This document shows, piece by piece, positions 5,859 to 11,874 of a DNA stretch of 11,874 nt. The stretch lies in NCBI GenBank assembly GCA_009702955.1, contig WLHA01000015.1:1-11874 (forward strand), read 5' to 3'. This DNA is from Actinomycetota bacterium (GTDB lineage Bacteria; Actinomycetota; Acidimicrobiia; IMCC26256). A model generated the notes under the pieces. The model had not been told where the DNA came from. It saw nothing but the letters and a program-made list of their open reading frames with translations, and did no database searches. Numbering within the stretch: position 1 is the first letter of the stretch; the number at the start of each line of letters is the position of its first letter. The position numbers were made by a program, and so were the translations under genes.

Positions 5859-7259
5859 TCAGGCGTGCCGCACTCGTTTCGGTAGGAATGCTGATGCAGT
5901 AATACCGATCACCGCTATGACTCCCCCAATAACGTAAGCCTCACTAAACGAAGATGACGACTGCGCGCCGCCCTGAATAGTGGAGAGCACTTGGATACCA
6001 GCAACGGTTCCAATCGCTGCGACCATCTGCTGAGCTGCGTTCGCCACGCCCTGATCTTCATGGGATACAGCATTGGCGGCACTAGAGACCAGCGATGGCG
6101 ATGCCGTCCCCATTCCGAAACCAGAGAGAAAGAGACCTGCATATACGAGCCCAATCATTGAGAATGCTGCAGCAGATGCGAAGACCCCCATCGATATCAC
6201 TAGAGCACTCAACCCAATCACAGCACTCTTCCTCGCACCGATGCGCGCAGCGACATAACCGGCCGCCGCTGCACAGAGGCTAAATGTGAGTGGGCGAACA
6301 ATCGACGCACCTGCAGTCTGCGATACCGAGTATCCAAAACGGTATTGAAGCAATAAGGGAGTGACGATGAACCCACCCATGTACGCGAAGTTTGAGGCGA
6401 ACTGCGCCGCGAGCGATGCCGAGAAACTCCGCTCTTTGAAGAACTCGAGAGGTAGCAACGGGTGTGGAGCGACTCTCTCAACGCGAATGAAGAATATGTA
6501 TCCAATAACTGCAGTAATCCCCAGTATTGGAATGATTGGTTGGCCCCATCCAGATCGGCCCCCAATGGTTAGAGCAAGCAGAGCGCTAACTGTGCCCAGG
6601 GCTAGCCATGCGGCACCAGCGATGTCAATTGGCTGACGATCACGACGCGGCGCTTCGCGAAGCACCACATACCCAAGAACAAATGCCGCAATAGAGAAGG
6701 GCGCCTGAGCAATAAAGAGTGAGCGCCATCCAAATATCTCTACTAGCGGCCCTCCAGCAATTACCCCTATCACCGGAGCTCCGGCCCCGACCAGGGACCA
6801 CCACCCCATCGCTTTGACGCGCTCCTTTGGAGGGAACGCGCGCATCACTAACGCCATCGCCGTCGGCCCCATAGCTGCCCCTGGGATTGCACCAAGAATG
6901 CGAAACGCAATCAACGACGGTCCATTCCACGCGAATGCAGTGAGGATCGATCCCACGGTAAAGCCGAGTAGCCCAATTAGGTAGACACGCCTAAGCCCCC
7001 AGACGTCACCAAGTTTTCCGAAGAGCGGCATCGTCAAAGCAACCGCTAGCAGCGGCCCTGTTACAACCCAGGTAAGGGATGCGGTATTTGTACCGAGATC
7101 GGCTGCGACTGTCGCAAGAGAGACGCCGATGATGGTGATGAGTGCGCCAGAGACGAATACACCAGCAAGGACAGCGCCAAGGACCCACCAGCGATAGTGA
7201 GGGCCGTCGTGGAGCCTCAGCCGCCCCTTCACTTCGTCTAACTCTGTTGGTTCAGGCAC
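5859..7259 (-). CDS. Major facilitator transporter, DHA2 (EmrB/QacA-like) type
   Basis: A 466-residue membrane protein with about fourteen hydrophobic segments, the size and pattern of the 14-helix drug:H+ antiporter 2 family. Visible signatures are motif A as GKLGDVWGLRRVY (81-93), motif B with FRILGAIPGA (Arg120), and a motif C-like GAGAPVIGVIAGGPL (158-172) in helix 5, which marks exporters. Helix 1 (ITIIGVSLATVAADLG) resembles the usual DxTIVNVALP segment but lacks its acidic residue, so substrate range may differ. The start is GTG 7259, with only a weak GAGAG upstream; GTG 7232 is an alternative. This is the one transcription-unit start here with neither a good ribosome site nor a -10 at the leaderless distance. 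A multidrug or metabolite efflux role is likely but unproven. Confidence 0.87.
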   Translation of the reverse strand: MPEPTELDEVKGRLRLHDGPHYRWWVLGAVLAGVFVSGALITIIGVSLATVAADLGTNTASLTWVVTGPLLAVALTMPLFGKLGDVWGLRRVYLIGLLGFTVGSILTAFAWNGPSLIAFRILGAIPGAAMGPTAMALVMRAFPPKERVKAMGWWSLVGAGAPVIGVIAGGPLVEIFGWRSLFIAQAPFSIAAFVLGYVVLREAPRRDRQPIDIAGAAWLALGTVSALLALTIGGRSGWGQPIIPILGITAVIGYIFFIRVERVAPHPLLPLEFFKERSFSASLAAQFASNFAYMGGFIVTPLLLQYRFGYSVSQTAGASIVRPLTFSLCAAAAGYVAARIGARKSAVIGLSALVISMGVFASAAAFSMIGLVYAGLFLSGFGMGTASPSLVSSAANAVSHEDQGVANAAQQMVAAIGTVAGIQVLSTIQGGAQSSSSFSEAYVIGGVIAVIGITASAFLPKRVRHA

Positions 7260-7338
7260 TCTAAGACTCTCGGACGGTAGGGGAAGCCCACAGCCTACGG
7301 TGGCGAGACTTCAACGATAGGGCTGGGGCCTGCGAGAC

Positions 7339-7402
7339 GAATATGGACCCCGGATTGCTCCGGGGCCCATATTCAGAGACTTTCGCTACTACTCGTAGTG
7401 CG
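7339..7402 (-). terminator. Strong hairpin pair after the dehydrogenase gene
   Basis: The main hairpin (7339-7374) has arms GAATATGG + CCCCGGA and TCCGGGG + CCATATTC with one interrupting position per arm. On minus-strand RNA that position is a G-U pair and the loop is GCAA, a GNRA tetraloop, giving an unbroken 16-pair stem. On plus-strand RNA it is an A-C mismatch with a UUGC loop. The structure therefore favours the minus strand, where it lies 60 bases after the dehydrogenase stop codon. A smaller hairpin (7384-7402; CGC, ACTA / TAGT, GCG, one bulge) precedes it. No U-tract follows, so it may act as a terminator or as an RNA-end stabiliser. Confidence 0.6.
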
Positions 7403-7433
7403 AGACTGCCCTCTCGGAGTTGCTTCTTGGCTG

Positions 7434-8321
7434 TTACTTCTTGGCTAGCCCTGTCGGTGCTGCCGCCTGAAGTTGAGCAACAGTCCAGCGCTCCTTGTCG
7501 TTCGAGATCTTCTCAGCGAGACTCCATGGAGCACAACGCTGCACCGAGTCGCCCTGGACAAGGAAGGTCTCGCCTGTGAAGGGGCAGTCCTCTGTAGCGA
7601 GGTACGCAACCATTGGAGAGACATTCGCCGGCGCCCATACATCGAACTTCGCGGCATCTGTCGGTGCCTTTACTACCTCGGAGAGCCCGGGTGCGCCCTC
7701 GGTCATACGCGTGCGCGCGGCCGGCGCAATAGCGTTTGAGCGCACTCCATAACGATCAAGCTCCATAGCGATGATCTGCGAGAAGGAAGCGATCCCACTC
7801 TTAGCAGCGCCGTAGTTTGATTGGCCAGGGTTTCCGAATATTCCCGAGGTAGACGAGGTGTTGATGATCGCGGCGTTTGTTGTCTTGCCGGCCTTGGTCT
7901 TCTCACGCCAGTAGGCAGCTGCAAAACGCGTTGGAGCAAAGTGGCCCTTGAGGTGGACGTGAATTACTGCGTCCCACTCCTGCTCGCTCATGTTCACAAG
8001 CACGCGGTCTCGCAGAATTCCAGCGTTGTTCACGAGAACGTGGAGGTCGCCAAAAGTATCGACTGCGGTCTGCACTAGGCGCTGCGCACCCTCCCAATCC
8101 GCGACGTTGTCTACGTTCGCTACTGCCTCGCCACCCATCGCAAGAATCTCATCGACGACAACCTGCGCTGCAGCACGATCGGCCCCTGACCCATCTACGT
8201 TTCCACCAAGATCGTTTACAACAACCTTTGCGCCCTCGGATGCAAAGAGGAGTGCGTGCTCACGCCCAAGGCCACCGCCAGCACCAGTAATAATTGCAAC
8301 GCGCCCATCGAGTGCACCCAT
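7434..8321 (-). CDS. Short-chain dehydrogenase, MFE-2 (3R)-hydroxyacyl-CoA dehydrogenase-like
   Basis: A 295-residue NAD(P)-dependent oxidoreductase. It has the nucleotide-binding TGAGGGLG (12-19), NDLGG after strand 2 (Asp37 favours NAD), NNAGILRDR (98-106), and the catalytic Ser157, Tyr170 and Lys174 in a NTSSTSGIFGNPGQSNYGAAK-like block. The classical Asn of the catalytic tetrad is replaced in VHLKGHF by His123, as in the MFE-2 group. Together with VVVNDLGGNVDGSG, VLVNNAGILRDR and the long C-terminal tail, this points to the dehydrogenase domain of peroxisomal multifunctional enzyme type 2, acting on (3R)-hydroxyacyl-CoA or a steroid. AGGGAGA at 8328-8334 is six bases before ATG 8321. It could be an independent steroid dehydrogenase; the fatty-acyl assignment is inference. 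Confidence 0.85.
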   Translation of the reverse strand: MGALDGRVAIITGAGGGLGREHALLFASEGAKVVVNDLGGNVDGSGADRAAAQVVVDEILAMGGEAVANVDNVADWEGAQRLVQTAVDTFGDLHVLVNNAGILRDRVLVNMSEQEWDAVIHVHLKGHFAPTRFAAAYWREKTKAGKTTNAAIINTSSTSGIFGNPGQSNYGAAKSGIASFSQIIAMELDRYGVRSNAIAPAARTRMTEGAPGLSEVVKAPTDAAKFDVWAPANVSPMVAYLATEDCPFTGETFLVQGDSVQRCAPWSLAEKISNDKERWTVAQLQAAAPTGLAKK

Positions 8322-8327
8322 CTGAAT

Positions 8328-8334
8328 TCTCCCT
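8328..8334 (-). promoter_or_regulatory. Ribosome binding site of the dehydrogenase gene
   Basis: AGGGAGA, six bases before ATG 8321, is a good anti-16S match and fixes the start. The identical heptamer precedes the HadA-like gene at 11842-11848. This contrasts with the six leaderless-type starts in the window. Confidence 0.7.
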
Positions 8335-8439
8335 AACGATTTCCGGAGCCACCTCGGTTGGAGGCCCTCATTGAACCTAAGGAGATTAGGCCTTAGACCC
8401 CAGCAAGCGCATAACTCGGGTCAGCACGCAGAGAACTAC

Positions 8440-10287
8440 TTAGAAGAAGAGCGTTACCGTGGCTCCACGCTTGACGACGGCCCCATTTGGAGGGTCTTGT
8501 GCGCGCACCTTCGCGCCCGGTCTATATGCGCCTGATACTGACGATGTCAGCCCGGCTGCTTGGAGCTGCGCAGATGCAGCATCGAGCGTAAGGCCTCTCA
8601 CATTCGGCACAGTTACGACATCTGGGCCCTTACTCACAATTATCTTGACCGTGCTACCAGGTTGGGCCTTCCCGCCGCCGGCAGGCTCTGTATTGATTAC
8701 GGTCCCGGCTGCCACTGTGTCACTAAAGGCTTCGCTCCGCGCCGGGATAAAACCAGCATTCGTCAATGCATTAACTGCGTTGTCATACGTGCTGTTAGCG
8801 AGAGAAGGAATCGCGACTGGGGCCTTACCATCGGAGACCACGATCACAACGCTGGAGTCGCGAGGAGCACGCTGTGCTGGCTTCGTTCTAATCACTGTTC
8901 CGCTCGGAGCTGTCTCGTCGAATCGGTGCTCCTCTATGACCGCGAATCCGGCGGCTGCGAGTTCGGCGCGCGCGTCTGCGACTGTCTTGCCCGCGACCCT
9001 CGGGATAGCGATCGGAGCCGGACCCCTTGAGACAACTATTTCAACGCGCCCCCCAGATGTTATGTCACGACCTGCCGCAGGCGACTGGGAGATCACGACG
9101 CCTCTGGGGTCATCAGAGAAGCGCTCTTTCTCAGTCACGAGCAGACCGCCGCTTGCTATCAAGTCGCGCGCGTTCGAGATGGTGCTGCCGACAGCATTGG
9201 GAGTAACAACAGCTGCCCCAAGATTTGCGTTACTTAGAAGGAATGCCGCTGTGAGAACAGCTGCAGAGGCTGCTACACCGACAACGATCGCAGCGGTCGG
9301 TCGACGCCGCGCAGGGGCTGGGCGTCTCGCGGTATTTGGCGATGGCTGGTCTGGGCGCTCTTGGTCAAAGAGGAGCGCTCGCGATACAGGTACCTGTGTT
9401 GGATTTGGGTCGCTAACGACATCATCAAGCCCAGCAAGGCGCAGTGGCCCTGGAGGAGGAAGCATCTTGACTGCATCCTCTAACGCGCTTCTCATGGTTG
9501 CTGCGTCGGGATAACGGTCATTCGGGTCTACGCGACCAGCACGCTCAACTACTGCAATGAGCGGCCCTAGCTCTGCCGGCGCGGCCACTGGAGCCTGAGT
9601 GCGCGCGGCAAGAGTTGCAAGCGTTGTATCCGTCGCGAAGGGAAGATCCCCTGTCACTGCCTCTACCAATACGAGAGCCAACGCGTAAAGGTCAGAGCGC
9701 TGATCTAGCGGAGACCCGCTCACCTGCTCGGGGGAGGCATACCGCGCTGTGCCGAGAATTGTCCCCGAAGGCTCTGTCCATGATGCCTCTGCGAGAGCAC
9801 GCGCTAAACCGAAATCAGCGACCCTCACTATTCCATGTTCATCGAAGAGCAAGTTTGCTGGCTTGATGTCTCTATGTACAAAACCGTGGCCATGCGCATA
9901 CTCAAGTGCCGATGCAACCTGAACTCCAACATGAGCGGCCTGTGAGGGGGTAAGAGTCGCCCCCGCATCGAGCATGCCGCGAAGCGAACCTCCTGTTAGG
10001 AGCTCCACCACCATGAAAGGCTCGCCCTCATCGCCCCAGTCGTGTACTGCCATGATGTTGGGGTGATGCAGCTGCGCGGATAGGCGCGCCTCGTTTCGAA
10101 AGCGCCGGAGAAAACCTGCATCCTCAGCGAGACCTGGATGCAGCACCTTCACGGCTACTCGGCGCTTGAGTTTTACGTCATCGGCGATGTAGACGCGTCC
10201 GCTACCCCCAGCCCCGATAGGGCTGAGGAGTCGGTATCGATCGGCCAAAACACGGCCGACGAGGTCTCCTCCGCCGCCTACTGCCAT
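8440..10287 (-). CDS. Transmembrane Ser/Thr protein kinase with four PASTA repeats (PknB-like)
   Basis: A 615-residue receptor-type kinase. The cytoplasmic kinase domain (about 17-275) has the glycine loop GAGGSG (25-30), Lys47 in VAVKVL, Glu66 in helix C, HRDIKPAN with Asp140, DFG with Asp158, an activation loop containing Thr171, Ser174 and Thr176, and ARYASPEQ. A Pro/Arg-rich linker follows, one membrane helix (about 331-351) and four outside PASTA repeats (about 360-423, 426-490, 493-557, 559-615). PASTA repeats bind peptidoglycan fragments or lipid II in PknB and PrkC. The protein ends within the fourth repeat, as in PknB. The usual pknB neighbours (pstP, rodA, pbpA, FHA genes) are absent, so it may be a second PASTA kinase rather than the cell-division PknB itself. 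ATG 10287 has no Shine-Dalgarno site but a -10-like TACCGT six bases upstream. Confidence 0.96.
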   Translation of the reverse strand: MAVGGGGDLVGRVLADRYRLLSPIGAGGSGRVYIADDVKLKRRVAVKVLHPGLAEDAGFLRRFRNEARLSAQLHHPNIMAVHDWGDEGEPFMVVELLTGGSLRGMLDAGATLTPSQAAHVGVQVASALEYAHGHGFVHRDIKPANLLFDEHGIVRVADFGLARALAEASWTEPSGTILGTARYASPEQVSGSPLDQRSDLYALALVLVEAVTGDLPFATDTTLATLAARTQAPVAAPAELGPLIAVVERAGRVDPNDRYPDAATMRSALEDAVKMLPPPGPLRLAGLDDVVSDPNPTQVPVSRALLFDQERPDQPSPNTARRPAPARRRPTAAIVVGVAASAAVLTAAFLLSNANLGAAVVTPNAVGSTISNARDLIASGGLLVTEKERFSDDPRGVVISQSPAAGRDITSGGRVEIVVSRGPAPIAIPRVAGKTVADARAELAAAGFAVIEEHRFDETAPSGTVIRTKPAQRAPRDSSVVIVVSDGKAPVAIPSLANSTYDNAVNALTNAGFIPARSEAFSDTVAAGTVINTEPAGGGKAQPGSTVKIIVSKGPDVVTVPNVRGLTLDAASAQLQAAGLTSSVSGAYRPGAKVRAQDPPNGAVVKRGATVTLFF

Positions 10288-10293
10288 CGCGCC

Positions 10294-10299
10294 ACGGTA
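10294..10299 (-). promoter_or_regulatory. Putative -10 element of the kinase gene
   Basis: TACCGT fits TANNNT and ends six bases before ATG 10287. The same hexamer at the same distance precedes the divergent membrane-protein gene. No good -35 is visible. Confidence 0.42.
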
Positions 10300-10418
10300 C
10301 CGGGCAATCGACCCTAAAGCGTGGAATACGTCATTGTTAATCCTTTGCGACGTGAATCAACCGCACTTAGTGTGACCGATTCCGCAATTGCGATAACAGG
10401 GACACGTTGATGCCGGAG

Positions 10419-10424
10419 TACCGT
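10419..10424 (+). promoter_or_regulatory. Putative -10 element of the small membrane-protein gene
   Basis: TACCGT ends six bases before ATG 10431, the same hexamer and spacing as at the divergent kinase gene. It supports ATG 10431 as the start. If the true start is ATG 10410, this hexamer is inside the gene and the call is wrong. Confidence 0.38.
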
Positions 10425-10430
10425 AAACAC

Positions 10431-10922
10431 ATGGCGAATGCAGGGAATCCGGGTAATTCAGCGAACTCCACTACTCCGGTAAAGCGAAAGGCATTCAAGC
10501 ACCCCGGGCGCTTCGCCGTCGTCGCAGCTGGGGTAGTTGCAGTGCTCAGTATCTTCTTGATCGCCGGATTCAGTGCAGATACCACTACACGCACCCAGCG
10601 CACCCCGAACGGCAATGTTACGGACATCGCGCCAGAGCCCAACACGATTGTTCCACCACAATCCGCAATCATTGTTGACCTGCGCGATGACCTCTTTGCC
10701 ACAATTGATGTCTGCGGACCAACCAAGACCTGCACCCCAATTCCTGAGGATCAACTCTCACGCGTCAAGGCGCTGGGTCGCCTTACTTTCCAGCCGGGGG
10801 CTGACAAGGACATAAATCGGTATCAGCCGGGTACCAATACCGTTGTCGTACACATTGAGCGCCAGACCGACCCCGGGGTCGAGATCGACACCTATCAGTG
10901 GACCTTCACCTCTAAGAGCTAA
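10431..10922 (+). CDS. Unrecognised single-pass membrane protein, divergent from the kinase
   Basis: I do not recognise a family. From ATG 10431 the protein has 164 residues: a polar, Asn/Gly-rich then basic start (KRKAFKHPGR), one strong membrane helix (about 28-47) and about 115 residues predicted outside the cell. The outer part begins with a Thr/Pro-rich linker and is followed by a likely beta-rich domain with two cysteines, VCGPTKTC (95 and 101), able to form a disulfide. The C-terminus (TVVVHIER, IDTYQWTFTS) alternates hydrophobic residues like beta strands. ATG 10410 (with AGGGA about eight bases upstream) is an alternative start adding seven residues. The upstream gap to the kinase gene is only about 143 bases and carries both promoters, so shared control is plausible. 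Its function is unknown. Confidence 0.75.
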   Translation: MANAGNPGNSANSTTPVKRKAFKHPGRFAVVAAGVVAVLSIFLIAGFSADTTTRTQRTPNGNVTDIAPEPNTIVPPQSAIIVDLRDDLFATIDVCGPTKTCTPIPEDQLSRVKALGRLTFQPGADKDINRYQPGTNTVVVHIERQTDPGVEIDTYQWTFTSKS

Positions 10923-10959
10923 CTACTAGCGAGAGTAACTAGGCCGCTTCGGTATGGCG

Positions 10960-11388
10960 TCAGGCAACCACGAAGGTTGCTTCGCCTTTAATGGCACTCC
11001 CACCACCAACGCGCGCAACATTTAGCTTGAGGTCGATGCTGCGCTCACCCGTACCGGCATCGGCACCATCGAGAATTGCCACTACCTCTCCCGTGCAGAT
11101 AAGTCGATCACCCGCCCATACCTGCTCACGGAACTGCACCGAGAAGCGACGTACATTCTCAGCACCAAACAGATCGGTCACGTAACTTCCAAGGATTCCG
11201 GCCTGGAGCATCCCCACGGAGAACGGCTCAGGGAACCCTGCAGACTTCGCGAACGCATCATCGTGATGGATCGGGTTGAAGTCACCAGATGCGCCTTGAT
11301 AACGCACAAAATCAGTAAGTGTTAAAGGCCCGTACTCGCGCTCAGGAAGCTCAGTACCAACCGATAGATCTTCCCACTTCAGATTCAT
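10960..11388 (-). CDS. MaoC-like (R)-hydratase/dehydratase, HadB-like catalytic subunit
   Basis: A 142-residue hot-dog-fold protein. The hydratase 2 motif YQGASGDFNPIHHDDAFAKSAGF (about 30-52) contains the catalytic Asp36 and His41 pair, and FSVGMLQAGILGSYV forms the central helix. RFSVQFREQVWAGDRL is also characteristic of HadB, the catalytic subunit of mycobacterial (3R)-hydroxyacyl-ACP dehydratase in FAS-II. Its ATG overlaps the stop of the upstream HadA-like gene as ATGA, consistent with a heterodimer made in equal amounts. It could instead hydrate an enoyl-CoA in beta-oxidation or steroid side-chain degradation, since sequence alone does not separate CoA from ACP substrates. It converges with the membrane-protein gene over a 37-base gap that lacks a clear terminator. 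Confidence 0.88.
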   Translation of the reverse strand: MNLKWEDLSVGTELPEREYGPLTLTDFVRYQGASGDFNPIHHDDAFAKSAGFPEPFSVGMLQAGILGSYVTDLFGAENVRRFSVQFREQVWAGDRLICTGEVVAILDGADAGTGERSIDLKLNVARVGGGSAIKGEATFVVA

Positions 11389-11837
11389 GATGCATCTTTC
11401 TCAGGGGCTCGCCCAGTCTCAATAGCAGTTGACCTTGCCTCTGCAACCAGAACGCCTTCGGCATCACGAAACTCAGTCACGGATACAACGAATGTCATTG
11501 TTCCGCCGCGTCTCCCCTCTTTCTCGTAAATGTCGTCAATGCGTGTCTGCACGCTCAGGGTTGTTCCAGCCTTAGGCGGCGGACCATGAAATACGTACTC
11601 CTGTGCGCCATGCAGAAGTCGGCGTCGATCCATCTTGATTTTGGAGAACACCCCACTCCCCGGGGTGGACCAAAACTGCTGAGTAGTTAAGAATGTGGGT
11701 GGAATCACAGGGTTAGCGGTCTCTAGATATGCGGTATTCGCAGACTGAGTGGCGCGTGCAAACTCGCGAATCTTTCCGAGCTCAACCTGCATCACATAAC
11801 CATCATCGGTAGAACCAATTGCGTCTTTATCTATCAC
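11385..11837 (-). CDS. MaoC N-terminal-like dehydratase, HadA/HadC-like subunit
   Basis: A 150-residue hot-dog-fold protein of the FAS1-like dehydratase (MaoC_dehydrat_N) type. Family marks are IGSTDDGYVMQVELGKIREFARAT at the N-terminus, ANPVIPPTFLTT, and LLHGAQEYVFHGPPPKAGTTL, which matches the HadA central region. It lacks the Asp-His catalytic motif of its downstream neighbour, as expected for the substrate-binding, non-catalytic subunit of a HadAB or HadBC heterodimer. The start is GTG 11837, four bases after AGGGAGA (11842-11848). The 37 bases upstream to the window edge hold that ribosome site and no certain promoter. A CoA-linked role outside FAS-II is the main alternative. Confidence 0.85.
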   Translation of the reverse strand: MIDKDAIGSTDDGYVMQVELGKIREFARATQSANTAYLETANPVIPPTFLTTQQFWSTPGSGVFSKIKMDRRRLLHGAQEYVFHGPPPKAGTTLSVQTRIDDIYEKEGRRGGTMTFVVSVTEFRDAEGVLVAEARSTAIETGRAPEKDAS

Positions 11838-11841
11838 TCTG

Positions 11842-11848
11842 TCTCCCT
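11842..11848 (-). promoter_or_regulatory. Ribosome binding site of the HadA-like gene
   Basis: AGGGAGA four bases before GTG 11837 decides this GTG start, as no ATG is available nearby. It is identical to the site at the dehydrogenase gene. Confidence 0.65.
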
Positions 11849-11874
11849 AGTTTCACTCTTCATCCGCACTAAAC

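Noticed and set aside
8376..8390. Inverted repeat CCTAA-N5-TTAGG as an operator before the dehydrogenase gene
   Set aside because: Arms are only five bases, no known regulator site matches and no regulator gene is nearby.
8459..9514. Long open frame (351 codons) on the plus strand opposite the kinase gene
   Set aside because: It is fully antisense to a clearly conserved kinase, its composition is low-complexity Ala/Ser/Thr/Arg, and it has no recognisable domain or ribosome site.
10923..10959. Terminator between the membrane-protein gene and the HadB-like gene
   Set aside because: Only a three-pair CCG/CGG stem is visible and there is no U-tract.

Overview
This window looks like chromosomal DNA of an actinobacterium with a moderate G+C content, somewhat above half by eye. 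The evidence is a perfect actinobacterial-type LexA box in front of a DUF222/HNH gene, a transmembrane Ser/Thr kinase with four PASTA repeats, a GatCAB amidotransferase operon, a HadA/HadB-like dehydratase pair, and several genes whose -10-like hexamer lies only 6-7 bases before the start codon (leaderless type). An aquatic member of the Acidimicrobiia would fit the modest G+C, but that is inference. I see no rRNA, tRNA, CRISPR array, insertion sequence or phage gene.

Layout, left to right. 1-1951 (minus strand): gatC, gatA and the start of gatB, overlapping by one to four bases, for tRNA-dependent Gln/Asn formation. 1952-2620: a small two-cluster ferredoxin gene between two unrelated short tandem repeats (13-base units downstream, 8-base units upstream). 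2621-3832 (minus): a DUF222/HNH endonuclease-like gene whose start codon lies inside a LexA box. 4036-4440 (plus): a free-standing SCP2 lipid-binding protein. 4576-7259: two convergent, different major facilitator transporters. 7339-7402: a strong hairpin pair. 7434-8321 (minus): a short-chain dehydrogenase like the first domain of peroxisomal multifunctional enzyme type 2 (MFE-2). 8440-10287 (minus): the PASTA kinase. 10431-10922 (plus): an unrecognised single-pass membrane protein, divergent from the kinase. 10960-11837 (minus): two overlapping MaoC-like genes resembling HadA and HadB.

Genes that may work together: GatC, GatA and GatB form one enzyme. The dehydrogenase, the MaoC pair and the SCP2 protein match the three activities fused in MFE-2 (3-hydroxyacyl-CoA dehydrogenase, enoyl-CoA hydratase 2, sterol-carrier domain), here as separate genes, which suggests fatty-acyl or steroid side-chain metabolism. 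The kinase and its divergent membrane neighbour may form an envelope-sensing pair. No gene-free stretch exceeds 300 bases; the longest (2401-2620, 3833-4035, 7260-7433) are described in the features.

I did not find a clearly new multi-gene system. The observations most worth checking are the SOS control of the HNH gene, the shared leaderless promoter geometry, the two tandem repeats around the ferredoxin, the directional hairpin after the dehydrogenase, and the dispersed MFE-2-like modules.
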